DNA of 64,000 nucleotides from contig MNCI01007684.1 in the NCBI GenBank assembly GCA_015680685.1, forward strand, positions 441,459 through 505,458. Reading direction: 5' to 3'. This document shows, piece after piece, positions 44,566 to 56,414 of the stretch. The notes under the pieces are model-generated. The model had not been told where the DNA came from. It worked only from the letters and a program-made list of their open reading frames with translations, and searched no databases. The translations under genes were made by a program, and so were the position numbers. The first letter of the stretch is position 1. Each line of letters begins with the position of its first letter. Origin of the DNA: Gnetum montanum. Its lineage: Eukaryota; Streptophyta; Gnetopsida; Gnetales; Gnetaceae.

Positions 44566-46000
44566 ATGTAAGTTGATTTCTTTAATGATTCTCATTATCA
44601 TTTTAACTTTATTAGATGAATATCTAAATTGGTTTAGATAGAAAATTAGAGGCAATGAAAATTTGAATGGAACAACATGTAGACTATGCTTTCGTATCAT
44701 CCATAGCTATTATCATATACAAAGTCTAGAAAGATATTGCATAAAAAGCTGCAAAAAATGTTTCAAGAAATGTTCCATATATACTAACACAAAATGGATT
44801 GAAAGTAGTAGTCAAGCTACTTGGTTTATCTTTTCGACCACCAAAACCATAAATTTTTTCATGTGTGTGTTGGTGGTGGTATTATAGAAGTCATTTTCCA
44901 TGCTACTCTAATATTCAATTTTTGATGTTCAATGTCATACTTCCAATTTCATCTAGTAATGATGAAATCTAGTACCATGTTAGTGCATTCAAAATCAAAT
45001 CTAGTAATGGTATGTATGCTTAGTACATGTTATGTTGATTTTTCTATTTGGATAGTTTTTTGGTTGGTTAATCTCAGCATAAAGTGTTTGAATTTTATTG
45101 TAATATAAATTTTGTTAGTATATTTTGGTCATTTATGTTTAAATTCTCATACCATTTATCAATTTTTTATTCATGTATGATTTATTACAATATTGGAATA
45201 AAATTTTAGTTTATTTCGTTGATATGAATATTAATTTTGTGTAAGTGAAAATGGATGATTTTTGACTAAGAATTATCGGATTTTCCATGAGGTTGCAAAT
45301 TCTACTAATATTCACTCGATTGCAACTTTCTTGAATAATAATTATTTGTGAAAAAAATTGTCCAATTAATTTCTATAATTACAATCTTCCCACATTTGAT
45401 TATTTGCCTCCATGTTATTTGTGCCAGAAAATTCTTTCAAAATTCATGCAATGAATTTTATTTGCGCTAGAAAATTTAATGAAAATATTAGGCTTTTTCT
45501 TATTTTCACAAATTTAATTGAAGAATAAAGTTACTCCAATTTAACCATAAGAAAATGTCATAAAATTCACATATGTGTTTTTTTTTTCAAACCTTTGTGT
45601 TGCACCATTTCTTTGAATGTTCCAAGTATAATAATATATTTTCTTTAAAGTAATATTTATAGAAGTTTTAAAAATAAATAGAGGTGTTTATTTTTTAAGT
45701 TATAAGATTAAAGTTCAAGCATAAGTGATTTAATTAGTAACAGTGAGGTGTTAGCCTAGTGGTAAGACTCTTGATTTGGAAACTTCAAGTTATAGGTTTG
45801 ATTTTGGTAGGCTATATTATTTTGGTGGTAAATATTATTTAAAAAAATATTTTGGGTTCAAACACCCTTTCCTTCAAAATGATTTAAATAACGAAAATCA
45901 GAATTTTTACCATTAAGTATAAGATGATTTTATAAAATATATTAAAATTTAAGCTAGAGCTTATTATCTTGTTAGGTAACAGGTTACCAATTAAAGTAAT
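44566..46000 (+). repeat. Duplicated THO5-gene segment, copy 3, left part
   Basis: Similar to 22615-24010. Contains an exon-like stretch of unknown identity near 44610-44850 and the tRNA-like block. It is interrupted at 46001 by element C and resumes at 56415. Confidence 0.8.
45745..45816 (+). repeat. tRNA-derived SINE-like head (copy 3)
   Basis: Best-preserved A box of the three (TTAGCCTAGTGGTAAGAC), with B-box-like GGTTTGATTTT. It lies in the presumed THO5 intron. Confidence 0.5.
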
Positions 46001-46844
46001 TGATGAGCAATGGAGCAATCCAACACCCAACCATACAAGTCACAAGTGTTTCACATATGACCAAATCATAATTCGTGGATGAGGCAATGTTGTTATGACC
46101 ATTGTCTTCCCAGTTGGAGCTAGTGAAGTCTACATGTATAGTTTAGCATATAGTGAGGTATAAGATCTATTGATGTTGTTTGGCCATTTGGCTCCTAGTG
46201 AACATGGTGAAGTTAAAAGAGTTTCTAAGTCTTAGTCTAACTAAAATAGTAAAAAAATCTATTCTATCTTAAGGTAATGAGTATTTGGTTCTGACCTTTC
46301 ATATACACCTTGGGCTTCATGTAACTACTACTACGATTACCAAGTACTTTGCTATTGGGTGAGCCAAGTAATAGCACTACTGGGTTACCAAGAAATTACA
46401 CTTCAGTGCTCGAGATTAGTTGTACTCATCTTGCTTAACAACAGTAATGGTAAAGTGCATGGAAAAGTAAACATTAACTAAGAAAATAGTAAAAGTTATT
46501 CTAAATAAAATAGTAAACTAGGAGAATGCTGCAATAGTATGAAATAGCCTAATATTTATTGTTGATCACACTTCTAACCAAGTACAAGATGCTAGAATAA
46601 AGACTCCATACACTATGTCACAGTACACTATAGGCATTCACACTTCTAAGTGCTAAAGACTAACTTACGAAAACAAACTACAAGAGCTAGACTACTATTG
46701 AATGAAAACTTATTGCATATCCATGTGCCTAAGTTTCATATTTATAGGTTGGCACACATTCTATGATATTGCATATACAATAACATATCTAGTGCTACGA
46801 TATCATGTAGTTGATATTGTAGTCTGAAACATTTTAATTTATCA
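46001..46844 (-). repeat. 3' LTR of element C
   Basis: Starts TGATGAGCAATGGAGCAATC and ends TTATCA. A decayed GATATC region lies at 46755-46822, with TATA near 46737-46750. A polypurine tract abuts at 46845-46861. Confidence 0.88.
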
Positions 46845-47024
46845 TACCTCATGACTCATTGAAAACTAATCCTCAAGTTAAAACAAAATGAGCATAGAGT
46901 TCCTTACAAAATTGGGAGGTAGATTTACATGATACTTTATGCTACAATGGTATTTTTACAAAAATTATAGAAGACATGACAAGATAGACTTTGACAAAAA
47001 AAATTGGATGAAGTTCAATGTAGC

Positions 47025-49748
47025 CTATGTGGTTCTTGTTGGTGGTGGCTCCTCCATCAATTACTTCCCCTTTTTGTTAGGCTTCTAGAATTTTTTTCTA
47101 TTCAAGAGCACTTGAAGTTTCTCCTCCTTCATTCTTGGTTCATGTACCATCCATGCTTATTTTGCAATGTGTGATGGAGTAGGTACATCCCATCGACATT
47201 GTAGCTATGAAAACATTTGATTAGCTTTGACATACCATGTTGCAAATTAACTTCTCTCTTCTTCAAATGCTTTGACCTTGGCTTGTAACTCATTATAATT
47301 AGACAATCTTTTAGCTAGATTCACTACAACATCCTTTTGCCCTTGGTAGCTAGCCTTAACTACTTCTAGTTGAAAGTTTGCAACCTAAAGTTTCTAAAAA
47401 GCTTCTTTTCTATCTATAAACTCTTTTTTGTACAATGCGTATGTGGTTGCTACTTGTTGTTCAAGTTCATTTCTTGGACTACTTGTTGTTAACATGGCCA
47501 AGTTAGCATAAAAAAGGTTAGCTAACCTCATGTATTCTTTCAAATCCTCTATCTACATATCTTTGTTTTTTACTTCCATTTGGTTGACATGAGCATAACT
47601 ATCTAAGATGGATTACCAGTCTGGATTCTACACTGATATAGAATCAATTTGGGCTTTAGCCATTTGGATTTCCTTCTCATTGATTTTCTTATACATTCCC
47701 ACCTAGTCATAGACATCTTTCTTGAGCTTTTCATGCTTCTTAGCTTCATTTAGCCATGCACTGATCTCAATAGTTGACCTTTTTCTACTTGCACGTATCT
47801 CCTCCATTGAGAGGGCATTGTTTTCTCTTGCTAAGTAGCTCATTTCTTGGTTAACCCTCATAAGCTTTTTCCTCAACTGATGGATGTTTTCCTCTAAGAT
47901 GTTCTTCTACTTCTCAACATTGGTTAACCTAGTGTTCTTTGCAGCAAGTTGTATGTTTTCTTCTTGTGCTAAAATGAGTGCCTTAGCATGTGTGTATGCC
48001 TAATATTTTGCTACTAAGGCATTCCACACTAGTTTCTCCTTCTGATTTTCTATTTTCTTGTTCTACTCTATTAAGTAGTTGATTTGCTCTATTTTGAATT
48101 GGTCTAGTTGGTCAAGTAAACATATTGGATTGGATCTTACCCTCAATGTCATGAGCTCTTACTATAGTTTAAGGATTTTAGCTTCTACATGCTTTACCTT
48201 GGTCTTTGCCATGACTAGCTTATCGTTGGTTGTGATCAATTTTGATTGCATTGTAGTGACATCACTTGGGATATGCAAAAGAGTTGTCATTACTTGTCCA
48301 ATCTGTAGTAGTTAATCTAGCACATCTTCATGATCAGCAAGAGTCATTGAGATACCAACTAACATTTGAGCACTCCTTGTTCTAATTAAATTAGTTGACA
48401 ACACAACAAGTACATTGAAAGATTCTTTGATGTGATCTATGATCATTTCTATGGCTCCCACTACATCTTGGTGTTGCGTAATCATAACCATGGATTCTTC
48501 TCCTAATTCAAGCATCACTTAGAATAATGCAGTATTCCTAGACATCTATTGTGACCATTGGGGCTCTCCTCCTAATTGTAAAGATATCGATCGACTTATA
48601 GGATCTATGGAAACTATGGGATTTATGGCACTATTAATTATTCTGTAGAGGATAGTCTCCTCCTATGTTCCCCAACTAATAGTCATTGTAATTTGTTGTA
48701 GATGACTCATTGATGGTCTGTAGTCCTACGACGATGATGGTGGAGCTTGCTATTACTACTATTTTTGTTGCTATTATTACTATTATTGTTGCTACTACTA
48801 ACCATTGGGTTCCACTTATTATTATTTTTAGTGGTTTCCATGGTTTACCCAGCTTTTGTTTCTTCCTCCACTTGATATTTCTTTAATGGTGCTAGCTTGA
48901 GCATTCTAGCATATGAAGAATTTTGGACCTTCCTAGGGATGTCATTAATGTATCTTAGGATTCCAACACATTTTCACTACTTTTTGATTAGGGAAGGAAA
49001 TGAAAGTATGAGCTTCTCTACCTTCTTTTCTTTGAATCGACTTTAGATCTCCATAATATAGAGTTGTGTGAGATTGGTGTTGTACTTTTCCATCTGAATC
49101 GCACTTCCTATGGCTACATAGGTGGATAATTTGTTCAATCTCTTTGTGGGAAATAGGTGCTATGTGCCAATTTTAAAATAAATTCTATCTTCCAAAGTTA
49201 ACTCATTATACTTTTTATGTCCTTTACCATATGTCATCTTTAACCATAGTTTTTTGGTTTCTATGTCTAATCTTGTGGATAGATGTGCTAACCTTGCCCC
49301 TTCATTGGGCACTTTTAGAGCTTCTACTATTGCCTTTATTGAATATGAAATAGAGACTCCTTTGATGTTGGCCATAACATCATTTTCTTTATTATGCCAA
49401 AACTGGTAAGTCTCCCCTATATACCATTCACCACTATCTAAAAGGATGGGCCATAGTAGTGACACTTGGAGTTGCATCCTTATTGCCTCTGATAAAACTC
49501 TATGAATGGACCAAAGTTCATCTCCACAGTTACTATGATTTGGAGGCATTCTCATGAAAACATGAGGTACTATCTTCCACCTCTCCCCGAGTTGACTATT
49601 TGATGGTAGGATTTTCTTGATGAATACTAAAAAATTGAGCCTCCTACTCCACATGTTTTACTTGTGGCACTTATGCTCTTGTTTGGCCTCTTGGTCATTT
49701 GCTTGCTAGTTGTGAGGGTCCTCGTCTTGCTGCTCTCTTTGGGGCCAT
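47025..49748 (-). pseudogene. Second ORF of element C
   Basis: The ATG at 49748 (MAPKES...) follows GATTGTAG as in B. The N-terminal domain is in the 49654-49160 frame (VSISYSIKAIVEALKVPNEG, ARLAHLSTRLD, ELTLEDRIYFKIGT). Coiled-coil-type sequence follows to EEPPPTRTT and stop at 47025. Length is close to the B copy, about 900 codons. E1 is a shorter copy. All three share the domain order, so the ORF was a stable part of the element, but each copy is broken. Confidence 0.65.
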
Positions 49749-52340
49749 CTACAATCATTGAGGATTTAGAAATTATTAGAATATGTTTCTTGATTTTGAT
49801 AACTCCTTTCCTTTTTCATACCCTTAGTTAGATCAAATTCTTAGCTTACTATGATTGCAAAGTTAGAAAAATTTTCAAAATGAAACCCCATAATTATTAA
49901 TTTTCTTATAACCCTTCATAGTTGTCCATTTTGTTCTTGTTTATGGCTCATAATGGTTAGTATGGTCCATTAAGAGGCTGATTTAAGAGTTTCTAGCATT
50001 AAAGTGATTAATTTTTGTTAAAAAATTTTAACTTTCTCTTCATGCTTAACCTTATAATACCTTCTGGGTGTTAGCAAATTATGACTCCAATTTTTGTTAC
50101 ATCCCACTAGGCATACCTCCATGACTAAGTTGAGAGCTCTATGATCAAATAGGATCAAGAAGCATGAAAATTTGAGCTACAAGTGTGGAGTTATGAGGCT
50201 TGGATGTTGGAAGGTTATAACTAAAATTGTAGAAGAAAAATGGTAAAATCTCCCTTGGCTAAAATGTGAAAAATGATGAAAATTCAGATAAGTGTTTGCA
50301 TATATATAGATTTTATGGGCTTTGATATCGAAGGAAAAAAAATTCATATTTTCTGATAATATTTGAGGATAAAAAATGGATCATTTGGAATCTTTGGAAG
50401 GTATAAAGCATGTTTAGATAGTCTTATGCTATGGATGATGGATATTTTTCAAGAATTTACCATAGAAAGTTCACAAAGAAGGAATCTTAGGATATGAAAG
50501 TTCACAAAATGTTGATAAGATGGATGAGATGGATAATGAGTTCATGTTATTGGAATGGATAGTTTGAGTGATAATTGAAGTTTTTATTGATGTTTATTAA
50601 TGTTGAAAGTCTTAAGATGATGGAATCGCTTTGCAGGTATAAGAGAAAATAACTATACAAGTGGATACTCCATAAAGTAGGCTCAAACCCTTAATTCCCT
50701 TGTATAACCATACCTAAAAGTGTTTGTTGGCATCCAAGCCATTAAATACAATGCATACCTATTTAGCAAAACACACATGTTAGTACCACCAAGTTAGGAA
50801 AATTACGCTATGTTACACAAATCCACAAGTTATGATTATTCATATAGTGAGATGAAATGGACTTAGAAGGTATTGTAGAAATCAGGACATGAGGTATTTT
50901 ACGATAGGAATAATGAATTCTTGTGTTTTATTGATGGTTAAAGTAATCATTAGCCTTTCTGTCCAATATTCAAACCATCTCCAGATCACATTCTAGTGAC
51001 ATTGCATTGTCTCATCTCTTTGAATTAGAACTATAAGATGACCACTATTGCATGCAGTACTTTCACTTGTCATACTATCCAAGTGAGGATTTTATTCATT
51101 ACACTTATTATTTTTTAAAATTTCTAAGAAGCTACCTACCTTTAGGTATGGGTAACATGTCTTTTCATTGGAACCCCCAAAAATTTATTCTGTGCATGAA
51201 TTTTATTTTTATCTATGTTAACCTTACTAGAGGACTACCTTTAGGCATGGGTAACATGTCTTTCTAGTGACATGGTAAGGTAGTACTTATTTTACTCTGA
51301 CTTCCATTTTTCATTAGATTTACAAAAATATAATATGACCTAAGCAATAGAATGAAACTAATAGACGTAATCCAAGAGAGTCCATAAAACCCCTTGATGT
51401 CACACCATTTACATTTCCACTTCTTCACTTTTCAGTCTAAGCATAATGATCATGAGTTTATTTGTAGTTGAATGATGATAGGAATATCATTATGTCTATG
51501 GTAAGAACTTCTTATCCATGGAATGAATGAATAAATGTTGTGGGCTCACTATTCAAATAATTAGTTCCTTATGACTTGAAAACATATAGAAATCTTCATC
51601 TTATTAGACTACATCTTATCTTATTCTTAATGTGTTCTATTAGTAATAAAAGTTATTTACAAAGGTCATGAAAACAAATTATGAAAGAGATAATAAGAAT
51701 TTGAAAAATATGTAAATAATGAAAAATATTAAAGAATGAAAAATCATTCAAGAATTGAAAAATGTAAAAGAATATTAAAAATTTAAGAAATGGAAAAGTA
51801 TAAAAGAATGAGAAAATATTTATGAATGTAAAAAGTATAAAAATATGGGAAAAAATTGTTTTAAAGAATGTGAAAATGTGTATCAAGAAATTAGAAATAA
51901 AAAAGAACTGTAAAATTTTTTGAAAAGAACTTATTAATTTTGGAATCAAGGTAAGGCATCTCTACCATGATTGAACTCATGGGTGAGTGTTCAAAAAATG
52001 CTTCCTAGATCTCCTAGATCATACACTAAAAGTGGTTTACTTATCATTCTTGCTTATTTAACTTTTTGGTTATCATCCCAAGTAATCTTCATGGTAATGG
52101 AATTGTGATTATCTAAGTTTTGGTTTTCTTTTCCTAGTGTTGTATGATTGTGATTTAATAGTTTCATTTTCGGGCTCTCAATTGGAGTCATCTTTTTAGA
52201 ATTTGAATTAATAAATGGATCAAATTGTTCCATGCATATTTTGGAGAAATTAACATTCTTAGTTGTTGGCCATAGGGTGTCTATTGGTTTTTTGGCTCCT
52301 ACTCTCTCTTATGCACACACTTATTTTTCACACTTGTTCT
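49749..52340 (-). other. Non-coding interior of element C
   Basis: Contains an internal polypurine-tract copy (50115-50129), a decayed promoter-like block (TATATATAG and GATATC near 50299-50330) and conserved blocks also in A and/or B (about 50660-50700). Two copies of a TTTAGG-ATGGGTAACATGTC block lie at 51138-51165 and 51236-51265. It also holds the A-rich repeats at 51655-51930. No coding domain recognised. Confidence 0.55.
51655..51930 (+). repeat. Degenerate A-rich tandem-like repeat
   Basis: Loose repetition of a 15-25 base unit like GAAAAATGTAAAAGAATG gives a stretch almost free of C. It produces a spurious Phe/Ile-rich open frame on the minus strand. Confidence 0.6.
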
Positions 52341-52860
52341 GGATTAGTGTAATGACTGTGTTAACATTCTAAAGTGTCAGTTCACAACTATACCCTTTTC
52401 TTTTAATAGTAACGCATGGAACCCACTATATGTGTATGGCTCCATGCCTATTTTCCTTGGAGATTTCAATAGATAAATCTCTCACACTTAGCTTAGGATC
52501 AATTATGCTAATCCATGCTCTTTCCATGATAATTGGAAATTCCTTTTCTTAATTTTTCACCTCAATTACAAGAAAGTCTACTAAATAGGACCACCCATTG
52601 ACAATGGTCACTACATTGTCTACCTATTCCAAAGGAATGATGAAAAATTGATCTACAAGCTCTAATCAGATGCTGCACTTCTTTAAGGCTGGTAGTTTTC
52701 ATACCTTGTATGTTTCTTGAGGGATCAAATTTAACTTGGAACCTAAGTCTAGTAGAGCATTGCATGGTACATTTTTAGTTACTTGTAAATAAATCAAAGG
52801 AGCTCATGGATCAATTCTTTTCTTAGGAAGTGATCCTACCTTGATTTAGTCTATGATTAT
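52341..52860 (-). pseudogene. Aspartic protease domain of element C
   Basis: On the minus strand PCNALLDLGSKLNLIPQETY at about 52770-52710 aligns with the protease of A (CKALLDSGSEVNLISHEMYK), with DSG changed to DLG. Downstream SYLVDFLVIEV and FPIIMERAW match A and G. Frameshifts and stops are present. Confidence 0.65.
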
Positions 52861-52999
52861 TTCTATTAGCATGATAGTCTACATATCTATAGTTGATGAA
52901 GATGGAAGCTTCTTGTTGGTAAGTGGATCTATCCTTGGAGAAGCTTGTCTCAATGAGGTCCTAATTCTACAAGCCTATCCTGGACTTATCCTAAAAAAA

Positions 53000-55389
53000 T
53001 AATGTTTCTTCATTTGGCCATTAGTGTTGCTAGTAAGATCCTTTGTCTATATGTTCATTTCCCTTGCAGTTCTTATCTACTATGGTTGTGATGGAGATTC
53101 CCCTTAGATAATGGGTGGTGGCATTAATGATAAGGAATGGGTTAGATTTGATGAATCAGCTACTCATGGATGCATGTATAATTTTGAATCTATTCTTGGT
53201 GGCATTGGTTTGTGGCACTTATTTGGGTAGTATTGTGGAAATTGGATAGCAACATTACCCAAAGAGATTGGATGTTGTAGGAAATATCTATATGGATCTG
53301 ACTATCTATATGGCTATTATTGGTGAGGTGGTGGCAAGGCCCACAATTAGGGTTATTGCAACTATTGATGGTATTGCCCCTGTGGCTATGGATAGGCTCC
53401 ACTAGGATAGTACATTGGTTGGAAGTTTTGCTTGTAGTTACCTTGAGGATAAGGTAATCTTCTGGCCATTAAGTTTATATGCCCCCATTTCCTATAAATG
53501 TTCCATGACTGGACAACATCCTTTGGGATGTTCATATTGACACACAACACATCCTTCCTCATTGGTGGAGCTTGTGTTCAAACACTTCACCATAGAAGCC
53601 ACTTTGCCCTTTCATCCAAAATCCTTCTTCATTTCCTTTTCCTTGCCTTTTTCAAAGGCTTGCTATATTCTCTCCTCTACAATTTTCAATGTTGTTGTAA
53701 TTTTTTCATCAATGAAGTCCCACAATTTCTTTTTACCTTTGCTATGATATTAGTTATAGATTTCTTAATTGGTAGAGTCTTCTTTTGAATTGCCTATTCC
53801 AAGGTTTCCTCTTTTTGGGTATCACAAACTCATGCATTTCTCTTCCTAATGGATGGATCTCTATTATACTCTTCAACTGATTCTCTCTTTCTTAGTTGAT
53901 CTTCTTCCTTCTCTACTTGGTCAATTAGTCTCTAGATTGGATGGGTAATCATCTCAAAGAATCTACCTTGGGCATAAATCCCAAGGATCTTTCTAGTCTT
54001 GTTTCATAACCCATCTACAATATGCCTTAGCTATTTCAACTATGAGAATCCATGTCCTAGACATCTTTGTAGTAGTGAATAGTATATGCCCATTGTTGCA
54101 TTAAGGGTTTCATGGGTCCCTTGCTTCCATCCTTGGATTTGTTTCCTTAAGTTAGACACCTATGAGTAGGTTTGGTACTTGTCATTGGAGATCTCTAGCA
54201 TGGTACTCCATATTCTAATTAATTTAGGTTTGAGGGATTGGTACCAGCTTTCTACCTCTTTCACAAGTATTTTTGGAAACAACTTCAACTTCTACCAATC
54301 ACTTTCAATATTTTGTAGAGTGTAGGCATCATGGAAAGCTTGCAAGTGGTGTTGTGGATCAACATTATAATCACCCTCAAATCTGGGCATGTTATTCATA
54401 TTAAGCCCTTTGATACAATTATCCCCCATGTGCCTAGTTAGAATGTAAAAAATTTCTTGGATGTTAATCATACTTTGAGTTGCCATCAGGGGTTCATCAT
54501 CATGATCAAGTTCATGTGCTTTATTGTAGTGATGCTCACTTTTATGCTCATCCCTTTTGCAATACTCTCTTCAATCACTTCATAGTCCTTGCTCATAACC
54601 TTCATCTTGCTCATCTAAATATTTCAAATGATAGTCATGATGTTCGTGAGTCCTTATTCCCTTCCTATCATGGTCTCAGTCCCTTAGCCTTCTTGTATCA
54701 AAGTCCACTAACAATCGTGAGGACGAGGATAAGGTAGTAGGAGAATGGTGTTGGCTTGTCCTCCTTTCATGACTATAGTATTCTTCTTTGTAGGAGCTGG
54801 AAAAAACTCTTAACCTCAGGTCTCACTTACGCTTTGAGTCAATAAACCTCCTCTTAGGTGTCTCTACTAGGGTAGAATATAGTTGTACTTTGACAGGTTC
54901 CTCAAGTTTGATGATAGGTGTTTTTGAAGGCTCTTCATGATTCTGGTGGAGTTGTTCTGTAATGAATGCATCAGCATCAATCTCCTTCAAGACAACAGAA
55001 ATGTTAACTTGATTCCCTTTATTATCTACATGTTTGATTTTGATAGTAGCATCTTTCCTCATCTACTCCTTTGTGGGTTCATAGGGTCTTGTCATGTGAT
55101 GAGACACATGGTACCCTTCCTAGATTTGGTCCAAATGCATTCACCTTAAGGTGGTTTGGAGCATGCTACGTGTTGCATGTTCTAGAGGCAAGAATATGTT
55201 GTATTGCATGTCTCTCCACATTTTTCTATCCTAATGGAAGATGAAAGTTAAATCTAGATGATAAGGATTAGTGTGAGTATAAGTGATTCTTATTTTCATT
55301 GGCATCTTCCATTCTTCTTCATCGCCAATTCTATCATTACCCCTTCCTGTCTCTTTAGTAGGTGATGATGTATCCTTGTTTGAAGCCAT
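53000..55389 (-). pseudogene. Decayed gag of element C
   Basis: ATG at 55389 starts MASNKDTSSPTKETGRGNDR. A charged region follows (HVDNKGNQVNISVVLKEIDA). The gag core from about 54420 reads MPRFEGDYNVDPQHHLQAFH, ESWYQSLKPKLIRIWSTMLE and KQIQGWKQGTHETLNATMG. A zinc-knuckle-like CVVCQYEHPKGCC lies at about 53537-53499. A Pro/Tyr/Gln-rich tail follows. It is the longest readable family-1 gag in the window but has frequent stops. Confidence 0.75.
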
Positions 55390-55514
55390 GCTATGGTTTA
55401 AGATGTTTCTTTAACTGTGCTTATTTTTAGAGTTATTGAAAAATTATGGATTTTAACTTTGAGTTCTTGATACAATGAACTTTGTGAAATTAATTACTTA
55501 GCATACATTGACTT

Positions 55515-55534
55515 GTCCTTAACAATGGCACCAA
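55515..55534 (-). other. Primer-binding site of element C (tRNA-Asp type)
   Basis: TTGGTGCCATTGTTAAGGAC on the minus strand directly follows the 5' LTR. Differences from the tRNA-Asp complement are mostly C-to-T or G-to-A. Confidence 0.7.
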
Positions 55535-56414
55535 TGATGAGCGGTGGAGCAATCCAACACCAAATCATACAAGTCAAAATTGTTTCATGTGTGACCAGAT
55601 CATAATCTATGGATGAGGTAATGTAATTATGCTATTAATTTATTTAATTTTGAGACCTTTGTCTTCCCATGTGGAGCTAGTGAGGTCTACATGTATGATT
55701 TAGCTCATAGTGAGGTATAAGATCTATTGATGTTGTTTGGCCATCTAGCTCCTAGTGAACATGGTGAAGTGAAAATAGTTTCTAAGTCTAAGCCTAACTA
55801 AAATAGTAAACAAGTCTATTCTATCCTAAGGTGATGAGTATTTAGTCCTAACCTTCTATGCACACCCTGGACTTTGTGTAACTACTACTAAGATTAACAA
55901 ATACTTTGCTACTGGGTAAACCAAGAGATAGCACTATTGGGTTACCAAGCAATTATACTTAAGCATTCAAGATCAATCCTACTCATCCCACTCAATAAAA
56001 GTAATGATAAAGTGCATGAAAAAGTAAACATTAACTAAGAAAAAATATACATTATTCTCGGAAAAATAGTAAACTAGGAGAATTCTACAATAGTATGAAA
56101 TAGTTCAATCTTTATTGCGAATTACACTTGTGCCCAAGTACAAGATGCTCGAATAATAACTCCATACACTACATCACACTACACTGAAAGCATTCACACT
56201 TCTAAGTGCTAAAGACTAACTTATGAAATCAAATTATAAACATTATGCTACTATTGAATGAAAACTTATTATGGATCCACATGCCTAAGTGTTGTATTTA
56301 TAGGCCAGCATGCATCCCATGATATCACATATATGATAATGTAGCTAGGGCCAGGATATCAGAGGTATGATATTGTATATCCAATATCATAGTCTGCCAT
56401 ATTTTGATTTATCA
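55535..56414 (-). repeat. 5' LTR of element C
   Basis: An 880-bp LTR with TATA near 56292-56303 and decayed GATATC palindromes at 56315-56392. It ends TTTATCA. Confidence 0.88.

Larger units (their letters stand above)
46001..56414 (-). mobile_element. Element C: family-1 retrotransposon with gag, protease and second ORF
   Basis: LTRs 46001-46844 and 55535-56414 enclose, on the minus strand, PBS, gag, protease, about 2.5 kb non-coding, the second ORF and a polypurine tract. Flanks GTAAT (45996-46000) and ATAAC (56415-56419) are the 5-bp duplication of the target GTAAC, still seen in copy 2, each with one transition. No reverse transcriptase or integrase found. E1 occupies the same site in copy 1. 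Confidence 0.9.

Noticed and set aside
51653-51949. Phe/Ile-rich 98-codon frame as a membrane protein
   Set aside because: It is a by-product of the A-rich repeat on the opposite strand and has no counterpart in B.
53498-53788. Plus-strand hydrophobic frame in element C
   Set aside because: Antisense to the gag zinc-knuckle and preceding charged region.
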